A DNA stretch of 64,000 nt from Ctena decussata. Its lineage: Eukaryota > Mollusca > Bivalvia > Lucinida > Lucinidae. Of the stretch, positions 22,628 through 32,218 are shown in pieces; the stretch's first letter is position 1, and every line of letters begins with the position of its first letter. Location of the stretch: positions 5,208,001 through 5,272,000 of the forward strand of contig OZ022511.1 in NCBI GenBank assembly GCA_963989385.1, in the 5' to 3' direction. The notes below the pieces were generated by a model. The model was not told the DNA's origin. It made no database searches and worked only from the letters and a program-made list of their open reading frames with translations. The position numbers were made by a program, and so were the translations under genes.

Positions 22628-23148
22628 ATGTACATTATGACTGCAACAGCGCAGATACTATGTGTTAGTTTATTCACTCCCATTATCACGGTATGTCCTA
22701 GCAGCGATGACGCACACAAGATTGTGCAACTGGGTAGTGTGCAATTTGTAAGTTATTGTTTTTTCGCAGCAACATACACATCTCATTGGAGAGGGTCGTG
22801 TGTTAACATTATTGTTCAAGGCACGCTTGCTCCTGGTGCGTCTTAATTGGTGCTGGTAATTCGGTTAAAATGACGTGTGTACTCTGGAATAAAATAGCAA
22901 TTCTAACTTTGAACAGAGGATGGAAATTGTTATTATGTATAATTACAGCAAAAATATTTTTCTTAGTAATACAAGTCATACAATCAGATGAGCTTCGAGA
23001 GAAACCATGTCTTCAGGCCTTTACAACTCGTACATTGTCAGATTCAGATGTTCTTATTGACTCCTTGCAAACGCCCATGTCCACTTCCATTTGGGAATGA
23101 AATGTTTAGGCTTCTGCAAATAGTTATCCTAACTTTATAAAGGAAATA

Positions 23149-23353
23149 GGGTCAAGTTGGGTAAATTCGGACAGCAGGTAAATTCGGACAGCAACAATGT
23201 TTCCCTATGTCACTTGTTTGCAATCAAAATTAACTGGGCAAACAGTGAAAATCCTGATGAGATGGCTCATTATGAGCCGTCTCCACAGAATTTTTACTGT
23301 TTGCAATGGTATGTCTGAATTTACCCGCTATCCAAAGTTACCCGACTTGACCC
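23149..23353. mobile_element. TA-flanked MITE, family Q, block B-specific, 205 bp
   Basis: Ends GGGTCAAGTTGGGTAAA and the inverse of TTACCCGACTTGACCC, with TA on both sides (23147-23148 and 23354-23355). Block A has a single TA at the matching point ('aaaaatatccaactgc', about 11423). This fixes the boundaries and the TA duplication and points to a Tc1/mariner-type transposase for family Q. Confidence 0.88.
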
Positions 23354-24034
23354 TACTCCAACTGCATTAGCGGGAAGTTATTAGTACGAAAATTCCTGCT
23401 TTTTAACAAGTAAACTATGTAGTTATCATAAAATTCAAGAAATAGTAGACAAACCTTATCGGTTTTGCTACTTTCAGGAGTATTGAGATGAACTCAACAG
23501 TGTTTTTGTTTCATAGCAAAACAACTGTGTCCTGATCCGACACCGCTGTTTGCCCATGTCTCTTAAATGGGACACTAGGCATAAATGGATTAAGATTAAC
23601 TCTCCACAAAACAAGTCTAGTGTTATAACAAACAAAATACCATAATTTGTTTTAATATTTGGGTCGTGTTGATAAAACAATTCCTTCGAAGACAACCTTC
23701 CTAAAATAATTAGTTTCAGCTGCCTTTAATTTCATTCAAAGGCGCACATGGATGTGCAACAGCAACACATAGTGACAGCTTCTGCAACAAATGCTTAATC
23801 ATTGCTGACAGCTGATGTCGAAATTGTCACAAATGTTGCATCTGCTCTGCACTTTGTCTTGGAATAATGCATTTAAATATCTCAACACATACAGAATAAA
23901 TAGAGTACTTCTATTTAAGTGTTGTACTTTTATAAATTTGGTGTTTGGTTTTAATTAAAAAGATAGGCACTATTCAGGAATAAAATACAATCAGATCTCA
24001 TATCCCGCTATCAAAACCAAACGAGAAATAGAAA

Positions 24035-24306
24035 AGGTAAAGGTTCCCCATAGCCAAGTGGCCATAGTGGCAGTGGGGATTAGATGTACAGTACACTGTA
24101 TCTTGGGCTTAGCGTATTAAAGTCAGAGCCCACCCCTCTCCTTTTGCTGCCTTATCCTTTCCTGATTCGAAGCTCGTGCCCGTTTACGTCTGGGATACTG
24201 TAGTTTGACAGAGAGGAAGCCAGTCGCCGGGTGGCCCAAGCCGAATTCGAACCCGACTTCTTCAGCAACATAACCGAGCGTCTCTAACTACTCGACCATG
24301 GCGCTT
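24035..24306 (-). mobile_element. tRNA-derived SINE with Pol III A and B boxes
   Basis: On the minus strand an A-box-like TGGTCGAGTAGT (24298-24287) is followed 34 nt later by a B-box GGTTCGAATTC (24253-24243). This matches the spacing in tRNA genes and a Ser/Leu-type tRNA head. The non-tRNA body continues to 'ggccacttggctatgggg'. Related copies are at 12990-13370 and 63704-63885. The acceptor stem does not close, so this is a SINE and not a working tRNA. Confidence 0.75.
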
Positions 24307-24480
24307 CCAAGGGAAATAAAATTATATTAGATATATTGACAGCAGTTCACAAAAGGCACGCAGGGTAAACCCAATGAACAGCTCTTTCCCAGACAGATTG
24401 TCATTCAGCTACCCCAACTAAAAACACCAGTCACAGAACAGGTGAACAAAAAACACCGACAAAAGCAACATGAGCAAGTA
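24307..24480 (+). mobile_element. SINE-like family S fragment
   Basis: Landmarks 'aatgaacagctctttcccag' and 'gattgtcattcagctacccc' match 44690-44745. It abuts the tRNA-derived head directly. Family S bodies may therefore be the distal part of a larger composite SINE, a pairing also seen at the right end of the window (63704-64000). Confidence 0.6.
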
Positions 24481-24491
24481 GCCGTATCATT

Positions 24492-24729
24492 TGAGCCGCG
24501 ACAAGAGAAAACCAACAAAGTGGGTGTGCGCCCAGCGCGGACTCAGATCAGTCTTGGGCTTCACCGAGTCTGATCAGAGTCTTCGTTTTAAGCTTAAAGG
24601 GTAGCTAAGGGTCTACGATAGCTCCATGCGAACAGCGAAGACTCTGATCAGACTTGGCGGATGCCCAGGCTGATCTGAGTCTGCGCTTGGCGCACAACCA
24701 CTTTGTTGGCTTTCTCGTGTTGCAGCTCA
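24492..24729 (-). mobile_element. Palindromic MITE, family P
   Basis: Ends TGAGCCGCGACAAGA and the inverse of TCGTGTTGCAGCTCA, with the family body and central 'agctaagggtctacgatagc'. It lies within the B-only stretch, so block A has no counterpart. Confidence 0.88.
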
Positions 24730-24768
24730 AAATTTTCTAGATGACCTATAAGCCTTATTCGAGAATTC

Positions 24769-24905
24769 AAATTTGATTTTTCAGCGTTCATCGTGTGATG
24801 AAGCCAGTGGACGGAGTTAAAATTCTATAAAGCGCAAAGCGTTTATTGTAGCTTTTGAGCGACGACCACTGGCTTCTTCATACGATGAACGCTAAAAAAT
24901 CAAAT
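24769..24905. mobile_element. Foldback MITE of 137 bp
   Basis: Arms 'gatttttcagcgttcatcg' and 'cgatgaacgctaaaaaatc' are inverted and continue through 'tgatgaagccagtgg'/'ccactggcttcttca'. Total arm length is about 45 bp with a central spacer of about 55 bp. Confidence 0.8.
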
Positions 24906-25340
24906 GTTTATTGTTATATTTACACTTTATTTTTAGACATTTATGTAACGTTTTCATGGTAATTTAGAGTAGACTTTGCACAATATTGGTCGGAGAAAAG
25001 TAAGTAACGACGTGTTCGGCCAATAAGTTAAACAGCTGTCGCCAGGACGTTGCAATAGTCGAACGTTCAAGACCAATCAAGACTTTCGTTTACTTTAGAC
25101 GTCGCTTGACGACAACGTCACATTATCAATTGTCGTCCATCGATGTATGAAGCTAGTTGCTCCAATAGGGTTACGTATGTAGGGTCAGTGGCAAGGGTAA
25201 ATAATAAGAGATGACGAACTATTGAGGTTTTCTTTTCATCTAATCAGAGTCTGAGTGTAAAAACTTTGAAATATGAAAAATAAAACGGACTTAATTTATA
25301 TTTGTCTTTTCATAAAGAGCGGAGGTTTCTACAGACATTG

Positions 25341-25492
25341 TGAGCCGCGACACGAGACTAACCAACAAAATGGCATGTGCGCAAACCGAAAACTCAGATC
25401 AGCCTGAGCATCTGCCTGGTCTGATAAGACTTTTTGCTGTGCACTTAAAGGGTAACTTAGTGTCTAAGCTAGCTCCATGCGGACAGCAAACC
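25341..25492 (-). mobile_element. Palindromic MITE, family P, truncated copy
   Basis: One intact end (TGAGCCGCGACACGAG) and the central region 'ctaagctagctccatgcgg' are present. The second arm is missing after 25492. The 121-codon frame starting at 25340 begins in this MITE and is not a gene. Confidence 0.8.
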
Positions 25493-26507
25493 AACAAAAG
25501 TTCTGTAGCAGCCTCCGCTATAGCGCATACGAGCTATAAACTTTCTCTAGCAGCGTATTTCAACGTCCGCCTTAAGAAAAATGAACAGTGCAGTATACCA
25601 TCAAACTGGCCTTATGAGGACCTATATCAAAATTTTCAAGTGTGGTATTCCGATACTAAAAGTTTTGCTGGTTTTGTTTTTGTTCAAATTTATATGTTGT
25701 CATAAAGGTTTATTTTTCGTGTTTATGTGATTCAGATGTGGTGAATGAGTACTTTTCCCGTTGGGAATGGGGAGGGTGAAGGCAACCTCCCTTCGCATTC
25801 TAAATTAATTGGAGGAGGGATTAGAGGGAGGAGCCTCCTTTCGCATTTGAAATCAATTCATTAAAGAAAACATTTCTTCCTCAAAATATAAATCCTTTCC
25901 TTTTAGAGTAGACCTCTTATTTTGACGTGCGGAAAACCAAATAGATAGTCCCAATAGGTGCCTCATTAGTAGCCAGTTGCAGAAAACATTGCTGTTTAAT
26001 AATTTGCCTTGAAGAACTATACTTAGTTTAGTTTAACAATATTTTATTCAAATAAGGCAATACAAGTAGGATATTTAAACACCATGTATTGTTTATCCGG
26101 AAACTGTTCGTGTTTAAATATTATTCCGATTTTTTTTTTGAAGTGTCAATTTGTATACAAGGTTTGGATTCTACTGGTGGGCTTTGGTTACAGGATAGGG
26201 TCAAATAATATAAAACACAATCAAGCCTTTAATATGCTAGGCAACTAAACTAAGGTAAAGACGTCCGTAGAAAGCATTACCGAGGTATTGGATAACATGA
26301 TAAGCTCCTGACAAGCTCCAAAACCGAAGTTGGTTTGGCCATACCCGAAGTTCTTTTGGCGTGGAAAGTCAGTATGACAGGGTACAGTAACGGAAAACAA
26401 ACTATAGAGGAAGAAATAGCAGACAATGGGAAGACAATATTAAAGAATGGACTGCAATGGATTTTATCCGCACAGCAAGGGCAGGTGAAAAAAGACTCCA
26501 GTTAACT

Positions 26508-26697
26508 CTCGATATCTCGAACACTGATATCTAAAAGTAGTTCTTCTTTCAAAATAAACGTTTGGACACATTCCCTATTTTTATTTACATTTCAACTCCT
26601 TTTATCTCGAACTACTGATATTGAGACCAGAAATTTACTTTGAGATATCAGTAGTTTGGGAAAAATGTTGACTTTGAGATATCAAGAGTTGACTGTA
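26508..26697. mobile_element. Foldback MITE with AGTTAACTC/GAGTTGACT ends (block B)
   Basis: Paralogue of 13723-13929. The inner inverted pair 'tgagaccagaaatttacttt' is partly deleted relative to block A. Confidence 0.65.
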
Positions 26698-27310
26698 AAT
26701 CGTTGAGTGTCACCTATGGTGACCTAATGACTTTGCAAGGTTATGGAATAGACAAGACTATTTTTGTATATGTTCTTACATGTATAACGCATGCTATAAT
26801 ACCGGTTATGAAGCGTGTCAAATGTTTTTTAAAGCGTCACTAGTAGAATGCCTGCACATTCATTAAAATTTACTCACATTTCATTTCGTCTAGATTATGT
26901 TAGACACAGAATGAGTTTTCTTTACTTTGAAACATTGCGATTATGACGGTTGCGGGCAAAAGGGAATTTTACCTCACAATGGCGAGTATTTTCCAATTTA
27001 CCCTCCAAACACATGGCTTAATTACAGAAGTTCTCTGAGAAGGACAGTTTCTTATATAAGGATAAATGGGCTTCTTCAAGTAATTTAAAGATTGCAATTA
27101 GCCGCCTTCGAACACTTTTCTAATAATAAGCACTGCAAATTAAACGTTATTAAAATAAATTGCCCGATTTTGCAAATGGCATCTGAACTATTCTTCATTC
27201 AGGGACAGGAATATTTCTGGTGCGTCTGACAGAATTTACGACATGGAATTCGAAGTCTGAACGACAGCGGTTACCCAATAAAGATAACCCGGATTAACCT
27301 GCAACGCCTG

Positions 27311-27530
27311 GGGCCGTATTCATAAAGCCTCTTAAGTCGTTGCTATGCGGTTGCTAAGGCTAAATATCTATACAGGAGATTCCCTACAACTATGAAATTT
27401 GGTCTGGAGGAACAGTCTTTGTAAGACTGTTCCTCCAGAGCAAATTTCATAGTTGTAGGAAATCTCCAATATAGAAATTTAGCCTAAGCAACAGCATAGC
27501 AACCACTAAGTCGTTTTATGAATACGGCCC
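27311..27530. mobile_element. Foldback MITE, family R, 220 bp, CTG target duplication, block B-specific
   Basis: Ends GGGCCGTATTCATAAA and the inverse, with nearly the whole element self-complementary ('ggagattcc'/'ggaaatctcc', 'tgaggaacag' type loop arms). CTG lies on both sides (27308-27310 and 27531-27533). Block A reads 'cgacgcctgatatcatag' with a single CTG, which proves the insertion and its boundaries. A sister copy is at 33588-33807. There is no coding capacity. Confidence 0.92.
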
Positions 27531-28385
27531 CTGATATCATAGTCTCCAGACTATGGATCATATAACATGTACAGTATCAACGTTAGCGAACCCTTTAGGT
27601 TACTGAAGCACTTGAAGAAAGTATTTAAATTTTCACTGTTTAGAATTAGGTTAAATTCTCAAAGAAAGGATGCCATGCTCCTCTCGAATACTAAGTGACA
27701 TGCAATCTGAAATTCATACAACGGAAAGGTGTGAATTTTCATTTTAAGATAATTTGTTCTTTGTTTAAGTGCCTTATCATTAAACTATGGTCGCTTCTGA
27801 ATGCAAGGAACCTTTCTCATGATTAAAATACATATAACTAATAGATGAATATACATATTGGTAATTTCATTGACTGCCACGTCAATCACAGTTATTTCGC
27901 GAATAATGAACACGTTGCATCTGTTTCAAATAAATCTACCAATCATATGCATAACTAGTCCGGAGTATCTGTCTATTCCTGTAGGCCTCTAGTCGCATAT
28001 AAATTCACTGAAACTATTTGTATAATTGCGTCAGCATAACTCAGAATACTCAAGATTCAATCCCATAGATACAAAGGATAATCATTTTATTGTCAATCTG
28101 ACAGACATAAATTCCGTAGGTGCCATTTGCAAAACTCGGTGATTAATTTGTGGTCACTCTTTTCTGACAGAAAGGGATATAGTCATTGTTGCAAGTCTGT
28201 AAGTCTGGGAGTCTACTATGATTAGACGAAACAGAAACAGACGAAATAAAAATTTGCACTGTTATGCTGGTTTTCCATGGAGCATATTTCATCCACGAAA
28301 CGTCTTCACATTTTCAGTGGACGTCGACAAAACATAAGCTGATTTTTTTTCTACACTGTTTGCCATTCCATCTGCATATTTGAAT

Positions 28386-28624
28386 TGAGCCGCGGTGCGA
28401 CAAAACCAACAAATGGGCATGTTCGCCTAGTGCAAACTCAGATCAGCCTGGGCACCCGTCATGACTGTTCATAGTCTTCCATGTCCGCATGAAGGTGGCG
28501 TACTCCCTAGGTACCATTAAAGCGCACGGCGAAGTCTCTGATCAGCCTGTGCATTCGCTCAGGCTGAGCTGAGTATTCGCAGGGCGCACATGTCACTTGG
28601 TTGGTTTTCTCGTGTCCCGGCTCA
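28386..28624 (+). mobile_element. Palindromic MITE, family P
   Basis: Paralogue of the 15554 copy. Ends TGAGCCGCGGTGCGA and TCGTGTCCCGGCTCA surround the family foldback body. Confidence 0.85.
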
Positions 28625-29316
28625 AAATCATTATTTCTTACGCATTGCTGCATTGTAAAACCAGGCTGTGTCATGTCAAGGAAAATTAGGGTTATTATTT
28701 AGATGTACCAATTTCAGATCTTTTACGGATATCCTTTCTAGATCTATTGCACAATTATTCCTACAGTTTTCCATAAATTTATTTCACAAAAAAAAAAAAA
28801 ACAGAAAAACACAGAAAAAGCTCTACTGCCCTACTGCCGTAACGGTATAAACACCTTTCTGCATATCCTCTCAGCCAATCAGTTGTTTAGAAATTGCGAT
28901 GCTGAAAAAAGGCTGTTGGAATTATTAATCATTGTTATATATACCTAATGATGATTTATTTTTAATTGTCGCAAAGCAACAGAATCGCTGACACAGGTTT
29001 CTTTGGTTTCTTTGCTCTTAAAGGATCTAATCTTTTATCATTATTTACTATCACTGCAGCTGGATGTTGTGCCGTGTGGCGGCCGTAAAAAGTCTCCCCG
29101 CACTCATCTATAGTGCAGATTATATTTTCCTTTTGGTCCTTTGAGTTCATGGAATATATTCTGAGAAGTCAGAAATGATCATACGTGTAGATTCATTTTC
29201 TAAACAAATTTGAAATATTTTGGTATTTTTCGACTTATATCAGTCTTTGAGACGACTGCCATGTTAAACCTGCAAATTTACTGTTTTTTCCTCTGGCTCC
29301 TTGTGCCAGATTTAAA

Positions 29317-29360
29317 GGGTCACTGATGAGGCTTGAATAGCCGAAACCGCGGTATGGCCC
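29317..29360 (+). ncRNA. Type I hammerhead ribozyme, unit 1
   Basis: Stem I strands GGGTCA (29317-29322) and TGGCCC (29355-29360) pair over 6 bp with one G-U. The core CTGATGA is at 29323-29329. Stem II is GGCT/AGCC closed by TGAAT (29330-29342). GAAA is at 29343-29346. Stem III is A-C-C pairing G-G-T with a 2-nt GC turn. The cleavage triplet GTA ends at 29354. All catalytic-core bases of the hammerhead consensus are present. The A at position 17 is allowed but usually slower than C. Confidence 0.9.
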
Positions 29361-29690
29361 AACTTCTTACTTATGAATGTTTTCTTTGCTCTTAAAGGAT
29401 CTAATCTTTTATCATTATTTACTATCACTGCAGCTGGATGTTGTGCCGTGTGGCGGCCGTAAAAAGTCTCCCCGCACTCATCTATAGTGCAGATTATATT
29501 TTCCTTTTGGTCCTTTGAGATCATGGAATATATTCTGAGAAGTCAGAAATGATCATACGTTTAGATTCATTTTCTAAACAAATTTGAAATATTTTGGTAT
29601 TTTTCGACTTTTATCAGTCTTTGAGACGACTGCCATGTTAAACCTGCAAATTTACTGTTTTTTCCTCTGGCTCCTTGTGCCAGATTTAAA

Positions 29691-29734
29691 GTGTCACTGA
29701 TGAGGCTTGAATAGCCGAAACCGCGGTATGGCCC
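29691..29734 (+). ncRNA. Type I hammerhead ribozyme, unit 2 (stem I mutated)
   Basis: The core is identical to unit 1, but the 5' strand of stem I reads GTGTCA instead of GGGTCA. One G-C pair is lost, so this copy may cleave less well. Predicted cleavage is after 29728. Confidence 0.85.
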
Positions 29735-30064
29735 AACTTCTTACTTATGAATGTTTTCTTCGCTCTTAAAGTATCTAATCTTTTATCATTATTTACTATC
29801 ACTGCAGCTGGATGTTGTGCCGTGTGGCGGCCGTAAAAAGTCTCCCCGCACTCATCTATGGTGCAGATTATATTTTCCTTTTGGTCCTTTGAGATCATGG
29901 AATATATTCTGAGAAGTCAGAAATGATCATACGTGTAGATTCATTTTCTAAACAAATTTGAAATATTTTGGTATTTTTCGACTTATATCAGTCTTTGAGA
30001 CGACTGCCATGTTAAACCTGCAAATTTACTGTTTTTTCCTCTGGCTCCTTGTGCCAGATTTAAA

Positions 30065-30108
30065 GGGTCACTGATGAGGCTTGAATAGCCGAAACCGCGG
30101 TATGGCCC
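30065..30108 (+). ncRNA. Type I hammerhead ribozyme, unit 3
   Basis: Intact consensus core and stems, identical to unit 1. Predicted cleavage is after 30102. Confidence 0.9.
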
Positions 30109-30438
30109 AACTTCTTACTTATGAATGTTTTCTTTGCTCTTAAAGGATCTAATCTTTTATCATTATTTACTATCACTGCAGCTGGATGTTGTGCCGTGTG
30201 GCGGCCGTAAAAAGTCTCCCCGCACTCATCTATAGTGCAGATTATATTTTCCTTTTGGTCCTTTGAGATCATGGAATATATTCTGAGAAGTCAGAAATGA
30301 TCATACGTTTAGATTCATTTTCCAAACAAATTTGAAATATTTTGGTATTTTTCGACTTTTATCAGTCTTTGAGACGACTGCCATGTTAAACCTGCAAATT
30401 TACTGTTTTTTCCTCTGGCTCCTTGTGCCAGATTTAAA

Positions 30439-30482
30439 GGGTCACTGATGAGGCTTGAATAGCCGAAACCGCGGTATGGCCC
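30439..30482 (+). ncRNA. Type I hammerhead ribozyme, unit 4
   Basis: Intact consensus core and stems, identical to unit 1. Predicted cleavage is after 30476. Confidence 0.9.
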
Positions 30483-30812
30483 AACTTCTTACTTATGAAT
30501 GTTTTCTTTGCTCTTAAAGGATCTAATCTTTTATCATTATTTACTATCACTGCAGCTGGATGTTGTGCCGTGTGGCGGCCGTAAAAAGTCTCCCCGCACT
30601 CATCTATAGTGCAGATTATATTTTCCTTTTGGTCCTTTGAGATCATGGAATATATTCTGAGAAGTCAGAAATGATCATACGTTTAGATTCATTTTCTGAA
30701 CAAATTTGAAATATTTTGGTATTTTTCGACTTATATCAGTCTTTGAGACGACTGCCATGTTAAACCTGCAAATTTGCTGTTTTTTCCTCTGGCTCCTTGT
30801 GCCAGATTTAAA

Positions 30813-30856
30813 GGGTCACTGATGAGGCTTGAATAGCCGAAACCGCGGTATGGCCC
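30813..30856 (+). ncRNA. Type I hammerhead ribozyme, unit 5
   Basis: Intact core and stems. A substitution just downstream ('cttctaact' for 'cttcttact') leaves the ribozyme unchanged but breaks the overlapping minus-strand frame. Predicted cleavage is after 30850. Confidence 0.9.
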
Positions 30857-31186
30857 AACTTCTAACTTATGAATGTTTTCTTTGCTCTTAAAGGATCTAA
30901 TCTTTTATCATTATTTACTATCACTGCAGCTGGATGTTGTGCCGTGTGGCGGCCGTAAAAAGTCTCCCCGCACTCATCTATAGTGCAGATTATATTTTCC
31001 TTTTGGTCCTTTGAGATCATGGAATATATTCTGAGAAGTCAGAAATGATCATACGTTTAGATTCATTTTCTAAACAAATTTGAAATATTTTGGTATTTTT
31101 CGACTTTTATCAGTCTTTGAGACGACTGCCATGTTAAACCTGCAAATTTACTGTTTTTTCCTCTGGCTCCTTGTGCCAGATTTAAA

Positions 31187-31230
31187 GGGTCACTGATGAG
31201 GCTTGAATAGCCGAAACCGCGGTATGGCCC
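31187..31230 (+). ncRNA. Type I hammerhead ribozyme, unit 6
   Basis: Intact consensus core and stems, identical to unit 1. Predicted cleavage is after 31224. Confidence 0.9.
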
Positions 31231-31560
31231 AACTTCTTACTTATGAATGTTTTCTTTGCTCTTAAAGGATCTAATCTTTTATCATTATTTACTATCACTG
31301 CAGCTGGATGTTGTGCCGTGTGGCGGCCGTAAAAAGTCTCCCCGCACTCATCTATAGTGCAGATTATATTTTCCTTTTGGTCCTTTGAGATCATGGAATA
31401 TATTCTGAGAAGTCAGAAATGATCATACGTTTAGATTCATTTTCTAAACAAATTTGAAATATTTTGGTATTTTTCGACTTATATCAGTCTTTGAGACGAC
31501 TGCCATGTTAAACCTGCAAATTTACTGTTTTTTCCTCTGGCTCCTTGTGCCAGATTTAAA

Positions 31561-31604
31561 GGGTCACTGATGAGGCTTGAATAGCCGAAACCGCGGTATG
31601 GCCC
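31561..31604 (+). ncRNA. Type I hammerhead ribozyme, unit 7
   Basis: Intact consensus core and stems, identical to unit 1. The array stops 59 bp downstream at 31663. Predicted cleavage is after 31598. Confidence 0.9.
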
Positions 31605-31663
31605 AACTTCTTACTTATGAATGTTTTCTTTGCTCTTAAAGGATCTAATCTTTTATCATTATT

Positions 31664-32121
31664 CAACACTGTTAAAACACGGGTGCGCCAGGGTTTAAAC
31701 ACCATTAAAGACCGCTTTAGTGTCATCTGCAGAGCTCTGGAATCAAAATGGCGTCCATAAGAAGGTATATAACAATGAGGATAAAACATTTTTTCCAGTG
31801 TTTTAACGGTTGCCCCAGCCCTCGTGTATAAACATGTTGCAGCCCTCACCGCTGCGCGATTCGGGCGGCAACACGTTAATACACTCGGGCTTGTCAAACG
31901 TTAAAACACGGAAAAGAGCATTTTATCCTCTTTTAAAAGCCCGCTTTCGTGTCGTCTGCTCTGAACTGCTTTCTTAGTCAAAGAAGGTATATAACAATGA
32001 CGATAAAACATTCTTTTCCTGTGTTTGAACGTTTGCCCAAACCCTCGTGTATTAACATGTTGTTGCCCTCACCGCTGCGCTCGGGCTTGGCAAATATTAA
32101 AGCACGAAAAGATTTTTTTTC
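31664..32121. repeat. Two diverged direct repeats flanking the hammerhead array
   Basis: Two copies (about 31715-31905 and 31945-32110) share 'aagaaggtatataacaatga', 'gataaaacatt', 'accctcgtgta' or its variant, and 'ccctcaccgctgcgc'. The first also begins with 'gttaaaacacggg', inverse to 'gtgttttaac' inside it, so a foldback element is likely. The stretch belongs to the B-specific insertion together with the array. It has no recognised coding sequence. Confidence 0.65.
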
Positions 32122-32218
32122 TACCTTAAAATCTAATGACGTGTATTTTAGCTAACTGGAAAAAATGAAAGACGTTTTATAAGTGTCGTATGTCGTATTT
32201 CATTGCAAAATACGCATT

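Larger units (their letters stand above)
29006..31663 (+). repeat. Retrozyme-like tandem array: 374-bp units each with a hammerhead ribozyme
   Basis: Just over seven near-identical units of exactly 374 bp, in register throughout. Each carries a type I hammerhead core on the plus strand, preceded by a small hairpin (CTGGC...GCCAG). Self-cleavage of a + transcript would give six full 374-nt monomers between the first and last sites. Size, tandem layout and a type I hammerhead with minimal stem III match metazoan retrozymes and hammerhead satellites known from several invertebrates. The unit has no convincing protein. A 70-codon minus frame overlapping the ribozyme is broken in one unit. The array sits in an insertion absent from block A. 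Confidence 0.92.
18985..32218 (+). repeat. Segmental duplication block B (paralogue of block A)
   Basis: Diverged direct copy of 7160-16110. B-specific insertions relative to A are a SINE at 19457, foldbacks at 21032-21311, a TA-flanked MITE at 23149, about 1.7 kb around 24330-26050, a CTG-flanked foldback at 27311, and the hammerhead array interval at about 28930-32125. Paralogy resumes at 32122 ('cttaaaatctaatgacgtg') and ends near 32218. Confidence 0.85.

Noticed and set aside
23250..23300. CTGATGAGATGGC in the family Q MITE as a hammerhead
   Set aside because: The following sequence pairs as the MITE's internal palindrome and contains no GAAA or cleavage triplet in place.
25340..25705. 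121-codon frame as a gene
   Set aside because: Its first third is a truncated palindromic MITE and the rest has no motif.
29006..31663. CRISPR-like or VNTR reading of the array
   Set aside because: Units are contiguous 374-bp copies without alternating unique spacers, the genome is eukaryotic, and the ribozyme core explains the conserved part better.
29312..31897. A 70-codon minus-strand frame repeated in the 374-bp units as a multicopy small protein gene
   Set aside because: Its conservation is explained by recent array amplification. It is disrupted in unit 5, overlaps the hammerhead on the other strand, and has no recognisable domain or signal.
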